Shown: positions 7,039-15,006 of the stretch, piece after piece
How positions within the stretch are numbered: position 1 is the stretch's first letter
Layout of the letters: each line of letters starts with the position of its first letter
NCBI GenBank assembly: GCA_947479755.1
Contig: CANKAM010000023.1
Span: forward strand, 1 to 56,924
Reading direction: 5' to 3'
DNA from: Bacteroidota bacterium
Lineage (GTDB): Bacteria > Bacteroidota > Bacteroidia > SXHM01
DNA length: 56,924 nt
Notes under the pieces: generated by a model
Database searches by the model: none
Told to the model about the DNA's origin: nothing
Seen by the model: the letters and a program-made list of their open reading frames with translations, nothing else
Made by a program: the position numbers and the translations under genes

Positions 7039-8166
7039 TTAAAACTCGTACCCAACTCCCCATTCCGCAAAATCAGCTTTGAAGTAATGTGTTTTTAAAG
7101 CTACACCAACCAGCCAGTTTTTTGCTATCCGGTAACGCACACCTTGTCGTGCATAGATGTAGCCATCCTCTTTCCAGCGAGTGTATATATAGCCGCCCAC
7201 ATCAAAGAATAAAGAGAACTCTGACAGTTTAAGTTCATAGTGAAAATGCAGACCAGGACGCACCACAGCAAACATTCCAATGTAATCCTGATTAGCTCCT
7301 TTTAATTTTTTTTCCAGAGAAGCATCATAAAATATATCAAGACCAACTCCAATTCTGCTTTTTCTGCTCACAGGTTTTATTGCTTCTGCATTCAATGATC
7401 CTATTCCGTATTTAACACCGCCTGCCGGAGAAACTTCTTTTAATCCCCCGGATAATAAAATACTGTAATGCCATTTTCGGTCGCGTGCTGGAGCAATGCT
7501 GTCTTTCTTATATATCTCTTTGCCATCGCTTAAATGCCAGGTAGCGCCAAGTTGAATTGTTGGAACATTAATGCCAAGATTAGGTGCAGTAAATGAAGCG
7601 TTGGAGAAGTGCATAAACGCTACTGCTCCATCAATAGAAAAGTTGCGGTGAACCTTCCATTTAAAGCCGTATGTAAAATTTATAAACACATTAATATGCG
7701 AGCCGATAGCATTGTTCTTATTGTTTTCAATGCGATCAAATACTTTGGATATATAGCCGGCACCGGCACCAATTTTAAAATAGCGCATAAACTTGCGTTG
7801 TTTGTTTTGCATAAAACTGATATAAGGATAAAATGCAAATGCACTGCCTAACTGCTCGTTATTTTTAAGATTTATATAAATAAATGAATACCCTATCACC
7901 GGATAACGGTAATGCTGCTGCCAGTATTTATCACCGAAAGTTTGCTTTGAAACAGTTACCTCATATGCAGGTGTATGACCGCGCACCAGATGTCCCATGT
8001 TATGACGGTGACTGAGAATAAACCCATAATGAATACTTGCACCAATACCCCAACCATTGTATTTTGATTGAGAAAATGAAAAATAGGAAGAGAAAATGAA
8101 AAGAAAAAATATCGAATATCGAACAAGGAATGTTGAATATCGATTGGTTTTTATTTCAGAGTTCAT
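7039..8166 (-). CDS. Acyloxyacyl hydrolase / PagL-like lipid A deacylase, extended
   Basis: 375 residues with a signal peptide ending near residue 33 (SYFSFSQS). Residues 35-215 form an outer-membrane beta-barrel pattern and contain MHFSNASFTAPNLGIN: H186 and S188 match the H-x-S-N catalytic motif of PagL-type lipid A 3-O-deacylases, with PNLGIN also conserved. The second half (220-375) is another run of alternating beta strands, making the protein about twice the length of PagL. The first 20 residues include RYSTFLVRYSIF, encoded by a dispersed repeat (8108-8143), so the native N-terminus may have been altered. The start ATG overlaps the TPR gene stop (ATGA), so it is the third gene of recA-TPR-PagL-like. 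Confidence 0.72.
   Translation of the reverse strand: MNSEIKTNRYSTFLVRYSIFFLFIFSSYFSFSQSKYNGWGIGASIHYGFILSHRHNMGHLVRGHTPAYEVTVSKQTFGDKYWQQHYRYPVIGYSFIYINLKNNEQLGSAFAFYPYISFMQNKQRKFMRYFKIGAGAGYISKVFDRIENNKNNAIGSHINVFINFTYGFKWKVHRNFSIDGAVAFMHFSNASFTAPNLGINVPTIQLGATWHLSDGKEIYKKDSIAPARDRKWHYSILLSGGLKEVSPAGGVKYGIGSLNAEAIKPVSRKSRIGVGLDIFYDASLEKKLKGANQDYIGMFAVVRPGLHFHYELKLSEFSLFFDVGGYIYTRWKEDGYIYARQGVRYRIAKNWLVGVALKTHYFKADFAEWGVGYEF
8108..8143. repeat. Dispersed repeat (GAATATCGAACAAGGAAT family) inside the PagL-like gene start
   Basis: The phrase AATATCGAATATCGAACAAG continues to TGTTGAATATCGA with internal GAATATCGA repeats. On the minus strand it encodes RYSTFLVRYSIF. I recognise the DNA phrase and its peptide as a repeat seen in Bacteroidota genomes; only this copy is in the window. 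Confidence 0.6.
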
Positions 8167-9239
8167 TTTAAAACGCGGTTCATTCCGTCCAGTGCCATTT
8201 GATAACCCGGGTTGATTTGTAATGCACGTGTGTATTCGCCTTTAGCGCGTTGAATATCGCCCAGTGTTTCGTAACACAAGCCGCGCATATAAACCGCTTG
8301 ATAATAAGATGCATCACATTTCACAGCATCATCAAAATGTTTCACCGCCTGATTGTAATTTTTCAGGTATTGAAAATGAATATATCCAATGTTGTAGTGA
8401 GCATTTTTGTAATTCGAGTCAATGGCAAGAATGGTTGAGTAGGTTTCAAGCGCTCTGTTTAGTTCTCCTGTTTCCTGATAAAACATGGCAAGCCCGTAAT
8501 AGGCTTCCAGGCTTTTGGGTTTTAGATTTAATGCATTGTTGTAATAGGTAACAGCAAGTTTGTCTTTCAATCCGAAATGCAGTTGTGCTAACATAATACA
8601 TGCAGGATAGCTTTCGGGATCTTTGTCAAATGCTTCGCGGAAATTCAAAATTGCTCTTGCTGTATCTCCGGCATCTTTGTAGCACATTCCTTTAATGAGA
8701 AATGCTTTTGAATAATTCTGATCAAACTCCAGAATTTTATTGGCGTATGTTATTGATTCTTCAAAGCGGTTGAGATACATGTAGAACTCACTCATCTTTA
8801 TTAATGCTTCTTTATTCTGTGGATCTAATGAAATAGCTTTGTTAAGCGAAGCTTCACATTTGTCCGGCTCGTTTGTGAAGAAGTATCCATCGGCAATGGT
8901 TATATAATATTCCGATACAGCAGAGTCGAGACTGATAGCTTTTCCTGCATCTGTCTTGGCATTTTTATATTCTTTTGTTTCTAAATATAGTTTTGCCCGC
9001 TCGTTGTAAAGCTTTGAATCTTCCGGATTATTTCTTATTAATTCTGAAATTGAATCAAGAGGAGTAAGTGCTTTTTTAGGCTTTTGATTTTCACCAAAAA
9101 ACTTATCACACGAAATAAGAGATAAAGAAAGAACTGCTGACAGGCAAAATGTTGTCAGCCTGAGCGTAGTCGAAGGCAAATAATTATGCGGTTCGACTAG
9201 GCTCACCGTGACAATACGGCTTATTTTTTTGAAATACAC
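8163..9239 (-). CDS. TPR lipoprotein downstream of recA
   Basis: 358 residues. A lipoprotein signal with lipobox LISC puts the lipidated Cys at residue 44 if the ATG at 9239 is used. About eight TPR units follow (residues 66-355; EYYITIADGYFFTNE, AHYNIGYIHFQYLKNY, AVYMRGLCYETLGD). It is probably an outer-membrane or periplasmic scaffold protein; partner unknown. The ATG lies 3 bp after the recA stop, which favours translational coupling. Residues about 12-32 are encoded by a dispersed palindrome (9152-9214), giving an unusually long n-region; an in-frame TTG within the repeat would give an ordinary 22-residue signal. Either start is possible. Confidence 0.85.
   Translation of the reverse strand: MYFKKISRIVTVSLVEPHNYLPSTTLRLTTFCLSAVLSLSLISCDKFFGENQKPKKALTPLDSISELIRNNPEDSKLYNERAKLYLETKEYKNAKTDAGKAISLDSAVSEYYITIADGYFFTNEPDKCEASLNKAISLDPQNKEALIKMSEFYMYLNRFEESITYANKILEFDQNYSKAFLIKGMCYKDAGDTARAILNFREAFDKDPESYPACIMLAQLHFGLKDKLAVTYYNNALNLKPKSLEAYYGLAMFYQETGELNRALETYSTILAIDSNYKNAHYNIGYIHFQYLKNYNQAVKHFDDAVKCDASYYQAVYMRGLCYETLGDIQRAKGEYTRALQINPGYQMALDGMNRVLK
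9152..9214. repeat. Dispersed palindrome (CCTGAGCGTAGTCGAAGG family) inside a signal-peptide region
   Basis: TTGTCAGCCTGAGCGTAGTC...pairs with GGTTCGACTAGGCTCACCGTGACAA across an ATAATTATG centre. It is wholly inside the TPR lipoprotein frame and contains no stop codon in that frame. A half copy is at 4605-4640. Confidence 0.85.
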
Positions 9240-9242
9240 AGA

Positions 9243-10253
9243 CTAAGCAGCTTTCAGTTGCTCGCGAATTTTTGCTTCAATCTGGTCAGATAATTCAGGG
9301 TTGTCGGTTAACACCTGTTTAACTGAATCGCGTCCCTGACCAAGTTTTGCATCTTCGTAGCTGAACCATGAGCCACTCTTTTTTATGATGTTCATTTCCA
9401 CTCCGATGTCAATAATTTCACCGAGTTTAGAAATACCTTCACCAAACATAATGTCAAACTCTGCTTTGCGGAAAGGAGGAGCAACTTTATTTTTAACAAC
9501 TTTCACACGAACGTGATTTCCTGTAACATCCTCGCCCTCCTTGATTTGAGTAACTCTACGAATATCCAAGCGAATTGACGCGTAGAATTTCAAAGCATTT
9601 CCTCCTGTTGTTGTTTCAGGGCTTCCGAACATCACACCAATCTTGTCACGCAACTGGTTGATGAAAATACAACAGCAACCGGTTTTAGAAATGGTGGCAG
9701 TCAGTTTACGTAATGCCTGTGACATCAAACGTGCATGTAATCCCATTTTAGAATCGCCCATTTCGCCTTCAATTTCTGCTTTTGGTGTAAGAGCAGCAAC
9801 TGAGTCAATCACAATAATATCAATAGCTCCTGAGCTAATCAGGTTATCAGCAATTTCCAAAGCCTGCTCACCGTTATCGGGTTGCGAGATTAAAAGGTTT
9901 TCTACATCAACACCTAATTTTTCAGCATAAAAACGGTCGAACGCATGTTCCGCATCAATGAATGCTGCAATGCCTCCTTGTTTTTGTGCGTTTGCAATTG
10001 CATGAATTGCCAGTGTGGTTTTTCCAGAAGATTCAGGACCATAAATTTCTATTACTCTTCCTCTTGGAAATCCGCCAATGCCAAGTGCGTGGTCAAGTCC
10101 TATTGAGCCGGTTGGTATAACTTCCAGCGTTTCTACTGCTTTGTCGCCAAGGCGCATAACGCTGCCTTTGCCGTATGATTTTTCTAATTTTTCAAGTGTT
10201 ACCTGAAGTGCTTTTAGTTTTGGGTTGGTTGCTGTTGCTGCTTCTTTTGCCAT
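9243..10253 (-). CDS. recA: Recombinase RecA
   Basis: 336 residues, near the usual length but with a short C-terminal tail. Walker [10 protein letters not shown] at 72-80, Walker [13 protein letters not shown], and the L1/L2 loop region ([32 protein letters not shown]) are all intact. It forms ATP-dependent filaments on single-stranded DNA for homologous recombination and triggers SOS-type LexA cleavage where that exists. It is first in an operon with the TPR lipoprotein and PagL-like gene. I saw no clear LexA-like palindrome upstream, only a degenerate TACATTTT -7 candidate near 10305-10312. Confidence 0.98.
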   Translation of the reverse strand: MAKEAATATNPKLKALQVTLEKLEKSYGKGSVMRLGDKAVETLEVIPTGSIGLDHALGIGGFPRGRVIEIYGPESSGKTTLAIHAIANAQKQGGIAAFIDAEHAFDRFYAEKLGVDVENLLISQPDNGEQALEIADNLISSGAIDIIVIDSVAALTPKAEIEGEMGDSKMGLHARLMSQALRKLTATISKTGCCCIFINQLRDKIGVMFGSPETTTGGNALKFYASIRLDIRRVTQIKEGEDVTGNHVRVKVVKNKVAPPFRKAEFDIMFGEGISKLGEIIDIGVEMNIIKKSGSWFSYEDAKLGQGRDSVKQVLTDNPELSDQIEAKIREQLKAA

Positions 10254-10335
10254 GTTCTTATTTATGAGATGTTAGATTTTAGATTCGATGTAAAGATTGT
10301 AAAAATGTAGTTGAAAAAATCTGTTGTGAATAAAT

Positions 10336-10806
10336 TTATTTAAGAATTTGTGCGGTATGATTTTCGTTGTCCACTTTTTCAATTACTTCTTTAATAATTC
10401 CTTTTTCTGAAATGATAAATGTAGTGCGCACTATGCCCATAAATTCTCGGCCCATAAATTTCTTTTTACCCCATACCCCATAAGCATTGCACACTTCTTT
10501 TTCAGTATCAGCAATCAACGGAAAAGGCAGGTTAAATTTTTTGATGAATTTTTTGTGATCTTTTTCATCGTTTGCACTTACTCCAATTACCGCATAACCT
10601 TTCTTTAGCAATACATTGTAGTTATCGCGCAGGTTGCAGGCCTCAGCAGTACAGCCAGGAGTATTATCTTTTGGATAAAAGTAGAGCACTAATTTTTTGC
10701 CGATAAAGTCTTTGAGTGAAATTTCATGACCGTCTTGATCTTTTGCTTTAAATAATGGGGCTCTGTCGCCCGTTTTCAGGTTGGTTTTGTGGGTTGTGTT
10801 TACCAT
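10336..10806 (-). CDS. bcp: Thiol peroxidase, Bcp/PrxQ type
   Basis: 156 residues from the ATG at 10806; an in-frame TTG 30 bp upstream would add ten residues that the family does not have. The peroxidatic Cys52 and resolving Cys57 lie in PGCTAEAC, the five-residue spacing of the atypical 2-Cys PrxQ group, preceded by YFYPKDNT. It reduces hydroperoxides using thioredoxin, in the cytoplasm. It is upstream of recA in the same orientation with about 80 bp between them, so may be separately transcribed. Confidence 0.95.
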   Translation of the reverse strand: MVNTTHKTNLKTGDRAPLFKAKDQDGHEISLKDFIGKKLVLYFYPKDNTPGCTAEACNLRDNYNVLLKKGYAVIGVSANDEKDHKKFIKKFNLPFPLIADTEKEVCNAYGVWGKKKFMGREFMGIVRTTFIISEKGIIKEVIEKVDNENHTAQILK

Positions 10807-10929
10807 TAGTTTTATTAGTTGCTTTAGTAGTTTCAATTATGATATTATGGTATTTTTTTTGGTTTCAGGCAAACAAATATAAAGATGGCTTTGTGTAAAA
10901 CTTTTCTGAAATAGAAAAATATCAATACT

Positions 10930-10937
10930 TATTTTTG
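10930..10937 (+). promoter_or_regulatory. Putative -7 element of the MORN gene
   Basis: TATTTTTG matches TAnnTTTG, 23 bp before the ATG at 10961. No good -33 box is visible. Confidence 0.45.
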
Positions 10938-10960
10938 CGCACCAAATTTCAACTAAAACA

Positions 10961-11383
10961 ATGAACCACACTATAAATTTTTTCTTAACTATTACTTTTT
11001 TATCAACCATTTCCTTTTTTGCAAATGCACAGAAACAATTAATCACTTTTCCTGACAGTAGTGTGTACGAAGGTCAGGTAGTTGAAGGAAAAGCCGAAGG
11101 CAAAGGAACACTCAAATGGGCGAATGGTGATGAATACAAAGGTTCTTTCAGAATTGGAAAACGCGAAGGCAGTGGAACTATGAAATGGATTAATGGTGAT
11201 GAATACAAAGGCGAATGGAAAAACGATGTCTTTGAAGGCAAAGGAACTATGAAATGGGTAAACGGCCAATCGTATTCTGGCGAGTGGTATAAAGGAAAAT
11301 ACAATGGTTTTGGTAAGCTAACTCACCTTGATGGAATAGTGGAAGATGGCTTGTGGCAGAACGGACGTTTTAAAACAAAGTAA
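10961..11383 (+). CDS. Secreted MORN-repeat protein
   Basis: 140 residues. A signal peptide (1-23, ending FFANAQ) is followed by about four to five MORN units of ~23 residues (YEGQVVEGKAEGKGTLKWANG, YKGSFRIGKREGSGTMKW, YKGEWKNDVFEGKGTMKW, YSGEWYKGKYNGFGKL). MORN repeats form an elongated beta-sheet that binds proteins or lipids. Its specific role is unknown. Its TAA at 11381-11383 directly abuts the stop of the convergent SGNH gene. Confidence 0.85.
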   Translation: MNHTINFFLTITFLSTISFFANAQKQLITFPDSSVYEGQVVEGKAEGKGTLKWANGDEYKGSFRIGKREGSGTMKWINGDEYKGEWKNDVFEGKGTMKWVNGQSYSGEWYKGKYNGFGKLTHLDGIVEDGLWQNGRFKTK

Positions 11384-12577
11384 TTAGTTCGTTTTAATTT
11401 TCCTTTCAAAAATTTCTTTTACTGAAGTAGCAAATACACGATTTCCTTCTTTTGTAAAATGCCCGTCAAACTGGTAGTACAGATTTTTTTCTTTTTTTCT
11501 TTTTCTAAAGTTTTCTGAAACTGAATAGAATTCAATTTCAGATTCTGTTGTCGCCATTTTTATCGTTTCATCAGCAAGTTGATTTCCGAAAATGGAATCA
11601 GGAATGGAGAAACCATATTTTTTTAGCGAACTCATTTCTTCCTTTGATGAATAAGGGAGATTAGGAATTGAAATTACCATCAGTTCTGAATTGTTTACAG
11701 AACACACCTGTTTGATTTTTGCAAAATAATCTGCCATTGCAGAAACGCCAATAACTACATCAAGGTCTGCTGTATCTAAAGGTTGCGTAAAATATTCGGG
11801 ATAATATACAGCCTGATGAATTAGCCACGGATTTAACAAGCCTGATTGGAAATCGGATTTTACTTTTTCATCTAATGCATCAAATCGTAGTTTTTGTTCT
11901 TCGCGGAAACTTGTGAGCAGGGCAGGAGCATCGCGTTTCCATTGTTCGCTGATGTTGATATTTTGAACTGATAACCTTTTTAAGAAATTCGGAAATGCAC
12001 GGTTAAGTATAGAAGTAGTTTTTTGTGAGAAGTAGTTTTTCTTTGGTTGCTCAACTTTAGGTTTTGGCAGGCTATCGTAAGCGTGAAGAATTAACTGGTG
12101 TAAATCATTTGCCTGCAAAGCGCATACAACTACCAAATTGGGTTTTAAAATTGGAATTGCCTTTTCTGCAGTCTGTGCATAATCCGTAGGACTTGCACCG
12201 CCTTTACCAAGGTTTTGGATTTCAACATCAATCCCTGAAGCATTCAATTCTTTTTCAAGAATTTTCACCCAGCAATATTCTATATTAACTCCCCAGCCAA
12301 AGGTGAATGAATCGCCAATTACAGCAATGCGGTATTTTTTCTTTTTTGTTAGTGGGTATTCGTAATCACGAAAACCAAGTGAATTTATTTTTACTGTAAT
12401 GTCAAACTCGCTGCTTTGATGGCGGGCTTTGCTACAAGGCGGGTAAATAAGTTCTTGAGTATTTTTGGTAAAGTAGTTGCCATAAATTCTGTCCGCAACA
12501 GCAAGAATTAAAACAATAAATGCAACTGAAAAGATTGCAAGTAAAAGTTTTGACGTTAATGAGTTTTTGAAATTCAT
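11384..12577 (-). CDS. Membrane-anchored SGNH/GDSL hydrolase
   Basis: 397 residues. One N-terminal transmembrane anchor (about 9-28) is followed by an extracytoplasmic SGNH domain: block I AVIGDSFTFGWG with nucleophile S90, block II GKGGASPTDY with the oxyanion Gly, block III ALQANDL with Asn, and block V DGHFTKEGN with the Asp/His pair near residue 375. Such proteins are esterases or O-acetyl transferases/esterases acting on lipids or surface polysaccharide; the substrate here is unknown. The ATG follows the miaE stop with no gap (TAAATG), so the two genes are co-transcribed and probably translationally coupled. Confidence 0.82.
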   Translation of the reverse strand: MNFKNSLTSKLLLAIFSVAFIVLILAVADRIYGNYFTKNTQELIYPPCSKARHQSSEFDITVKINSLGFRDYEYPLTKKKKYRIAVIGDSFTFGWGVNIEYCWVKILEKELNASGIDVEIQNLGKGGASPTDYAQTAEKAIPILKPNLVVVCALQANDLHQLILHAYDSLPKPKVEQPKKNYFSQKTTSILNRAFPNFLKRLSVQNINISEQWKRDAPALLTSFREEQKLRFDALDEKVKSDFQSGLLNPWLIHQAVYYPEYFTQPLDTADLDVVIGVSAMADYFAKIKQVCSVNNSELMVISIPNLPYSSKEEMSSLKKYGFSIPDSIFGNQLADETIKMATTESEIEFYSVSENFRKRKKEKNLYYQFDGHFTKEGNRVFATSVKEIFERKIKTN

Positions 12578-13162
12578 TTAGTGTAATGCAGCACGAATTG
12601 GCAAAGCCAGCATTACCTCAGCTTCTTTAGTTGTGAAATAATCTAACCGTTCGTTTATTTCTTTTTCATTAAAATAAAGCAACGCAAACTTTACAAAGAT
12701 GTTACCGTGTTTGGCTTCTGATGTCCACAAATCACGGTAAAAGAGTTTTAGTTCCTCATCTTGCAAAGCATCACAAACCATTTTAAATCGCTCAGCACCG
12801 CGGCATTCAATAATGGATGCAAGCAACATTCTGTCAAGTGTTCTTGCTTCTCTGTCGCTGCGACACAGTTTGATTAATGCGCCCACATATTCATCTTCCG
12901 GAATTTCTTTTCGCAGTTGAACACCGCGCTTTTCCATTATTTTATAGACCTGTTGAAAATGCTCCAGTTCTTCCAGCGCTGTTTCAATCAGTTCGGGAAT
13001 AATCTCAATACGGTCAGGCATTTTAGCTACAAAGCTAAGTGCCATTGAACTTGCCTTGCGTTCGCAATCAGCATGATCCTGTAAAAAACTGTTGAAGTCA
13101 TTTATCACGCAATCAATCCAGACTTTAGGTGATGCGGCTTTTAGTTCAGGGGAGAGCTTCAT
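12578..13162 (-). CDS. miaE: tRNA 2-methylthio-N6-isopentenyl adenosine hydroxylase MiaE
   Basis: 194 residues, a ferritin-like four-helix diiron protein. Iron ligands are visible in order: E34 (DCERKAS), the ExxH pair E65/H68 (EELEHF), E119 (IIECRGAERF) and the ExxH pair E149/H152 (SEAKHGN). MiaE uses O2 to hydroxylate the isopentenyl group of ms2i6A37 in tRNAs reading codons that start with U. An oxygen-dependent enzyme fits the aerobic picture given by hemF and crtZ. It heads a two-gene unit with the SGNH hydrolase. Confidence 0.92.
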   Translation of the reverse strand: MKLSPELKAASPKVWIDCVINDFNSFLQDHADCERKASSMALSFVAKMPDRIEIIPELIETALEELEHFQQVYKIMEKRGVQLRKEIPEDEYVGALIKLCRSDREARTLDRMLLASIIECRGAERFKMVCDALQDEELKLFYRDLWTSEAKHGNIFVKFALLYFNEKEINERLDYFTTKEAEVMLALPIRAALH

Positions 13163-13252
13163 TTTTGTTTTACCACTAAGGACACTTAGAGCATAAAGAT
13201 ATAATGCGAAAAATTTGCGAAAATCAGTTCAATCCCTGTCATCCGCGTTCTG

Positions 13253-13678
13253 TTATTCCTCGCGTGAAATCTTATTCAGAAATCCTAAATCTCTGGTGAA
13301 TAATGCTTTCCCGAGGTAATAGATATTGTCGTCTTTTATATTGTCGAGATAAGGCATTGTCTTTTCTTTCATTGCTGTTCCGAAATAATACCAGTCATCA
13401 TTTTTTACAAATTCAAGTTCCTTTACTTCTTTACTCAATAAACTCTTTCCGAGGAAATAGAGGTCATCGTCTTTTATGGATTTCAGTTGGGTTTCATTGT
13501 CCTGCAATAATGCTTTGCCTAAATAGTATAGGTCATTATTTTGCACGTTTTCCAGAGCAGACGTATCATACGTTACAATACTAAAACCAAGGGCATGAAG
13601 GTCGTTACCCGAATACGTATTCTGTGCGAACGAGCTATTGAAAATAAATAAAATAAATGCTGTTAAAAAAAATCTCAT
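13253..13678 (-). CDS. Small secreted protein of five 23-residue repeats
   Basis: 141 residues. A signal peptide ends near residue 18 (FNSSFAQ). The rest is five consecutive units of exactly 23 residues with the pattern (N/D)(N/D)(D/N)LYYLGKALL-x7-L-x-x-(I/V)K: NDLHALGFSIV..., NNDLYYLGKALL..., DDDLYFLGKSLL..., NDDWYYFGTAM..., DDNIYYLGKALF.... The pattern suggests a helical solenoid-like repeat or stacked turns ending in a lysine. I do not recognise it as a named repeat family. It starts 3 bp after the rocD stop, so it is expressed with ornithine aminotransferase; no functional link is obvious. Confidence 0.75.
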   Translation of the reverse strand: MRFFLTAFILFIFNSSFAQNTYSGNDLHALGFSIVTYDTSALENVQNNDLYYLGKALLQDNETQLKSIKDDDLYFLGKSLLSKEVKELEFVKNDDWYYFGTAMKEKTMPYLDNIKDDNIYYLGKALFTRDLGFLNKISREE

Positions 13679-13681
13679 TAG

Positions 13682-14923
13682 TTATTCAAATGATTCTATG
13701 GTGTTGCGGATAATTCCAATACACTCTTTCAATTGTTCTTCAGTAATAATAAGTGGAGGCGCAAATCTGATAATATCACCATGTGTTGGTTTTGCAAGTA
13801 AACCATTTTCGGCAAGTTTAAGACAAACATCCCAGGCAGTTTTCCCGTTTTTAGGAGTAATTACAATCGCATAAAACAGGCCTTTTCCGCGAACAAGTTT
13901 TATCATATCAGACTTGATATTTCTTAATTCATTTCCAAGAATTTCACCCAGTCTCGCAGAGTTCTCTGCCAATTTTTCATCTTTCAAAACTTCCAATGCA
14001 GCAATTGCAACCTTAGCGGCAATCGGGTTTCCGCCATAAGTAGAGCCGTGTTCACCCGGCTTAATGCAAAGCATAATATCATCATCTGCCAGCACAGCCG
14101 ATACCGGATAAACTCCCCCTGACAGAGCTTTGCCCAATATTACTATATCCGGACGTACATTTTCGTGGTCGCAGGCAAGCATCTTTCCAGTTCTGCAAAG
14201 TCCGGTTTGTACTTCATCTGCAATGAACAGAACGTTGTTTTGGTTACATAATTCAGCGCATGCTGCAAGATATCCTTCATCAGGAATCATAACACCGGCT
14301 TCACCTTGAATTGGTTCAACAAGAAAACCGGCAACCGTTTTGTCCTGCAATGCAGTTTTCAAGGCTTCAACATTATTGTAAGGGATTTTTATAAAGCCGG
14401 GAGTGAAGGGGCCAAAACCTCCATAAGAATCAGGGTCGGTAGAAGCAGAAACAATACTGATGGTGCGCCCATGAAAATTGCCTTCACACACAATTATTTT
14501 CGCCTGATTTTCGGCAATTCCTTTTTTCTTGTAAGCCCATTTGCGCGCTAATTTCATGGCGGTTTCAACACCTTCAGCACCTGTGTTCATCGGCAACACT
14601 TTATCATAACCGAAATAAGAGGTAATGTACTTTTCGTATTTGCCAAGTGCATCGTTATAAAATGCACGTGAAGTCAGCGATAGTTGTTGCGCTTGTTCAA
14701 TTAATGCACTTATAATTTTCGGGTGATTGTGTCCTTGATTTAAAGCAGAGTAAGCCGAAAGAAAATCAAAATATTTTTTGCCTTCTGTGTCCCAAACATA
14801 AACGCCTTCGCCTTTTGAAAGTACAACCGGCAGAGGGTGGTAATTATGTGCTCCGTATTTATCTTCTAAATCAATGGCTTTTTGCGCGAGTGTTTTTGCC
14901 TGTAATGTCATTTCCATGTTCAT
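13682..14923 (-). CDS. rocD: Ornithine aminotransferase
   Basis: 413 residues, full length for a class III PLP aminotransferase. Signatures: [19 protein letters not shown], the NFHGRT segment, D236 in [14 protein letters not shown], and Schiff-base K265 in [25 protein letters not shown] near the N-terminus is typical of ornithine-delta-aminotransferase rather than acetylornithine aminotransferase. It converts ornithine and 2-oxoglutarate to glutamate semialdehyde and glutamate, linking arginine and proline metabolism in the cytoplasm. It is first in an operon with the 23-residue-repeat gene. Confidence 0.94.
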   Translation of the reverse strand: MNMEMTLQAKTLAQKAIDLEDKYGAHNYHPLPVVLSKGEGVYVWDTEGKKYFDFLSAYSALNQGHNHPKIISALIEQAQQLSLTSRAFYNDALGKYEKYITSYFGYDKVLPMNTGAEGVETAMKLARKWAYKKKGIAENQAKIIVCEGNFHGRTISIVSASTDPDSYGGFGPFTPGFIKIPYNNVEALKTALQDKTVAGFLVEPIQGEAGVMIPDEGYLAACAELCNQNNVLFIADEVQTGLCRTGKMLACDHENVRPDIVILGKALSGGVYPVSAVLADDDIMLCIKPGEHGSTYGGNPIAAKVAIAALEVLKDEKLAENSARLGEILGNELRNIKSDMIKLVRGKGLFYAIVITPKNGKTAWDVCLKLAENGLLAKPTHGDIIRFAPPLIITEEQLKECIGIIRNTIESFE

Positions 14924-14934
14924 TTACTTTGAGG

Positions 14935-14942
14935 CAAAGATA
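14935..14942 (-). promoter_or_regulatory. Putative rocD -7 element
   Basis: Reads TATCTTTG on the minus strand, matching TAnnTTTG, with 11 bp to the ATG; implies a short 5' leader. Confidence 0.5.
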
Positions 14943-15006
14943 GATAAAAGCCGATAGTCTATCAGCTGACAGGTGTTACTATATGTTAATGAGTAAATGA
15001 CGAAAA

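Noticed and set aside
10260-10335. An SOS box or riboswitch upstream of recA
   Set aside because: I saw no LexA-like palindrome or stable leader structure; only a weak TACATTTT box.
13165-13250. ACCACTAAGGACACTTAG-like phrase upstream of miaE as another dispersed repeat
   Set aside because: Only one copy in the window and no clear palindrome; too weak to list as a repeat.
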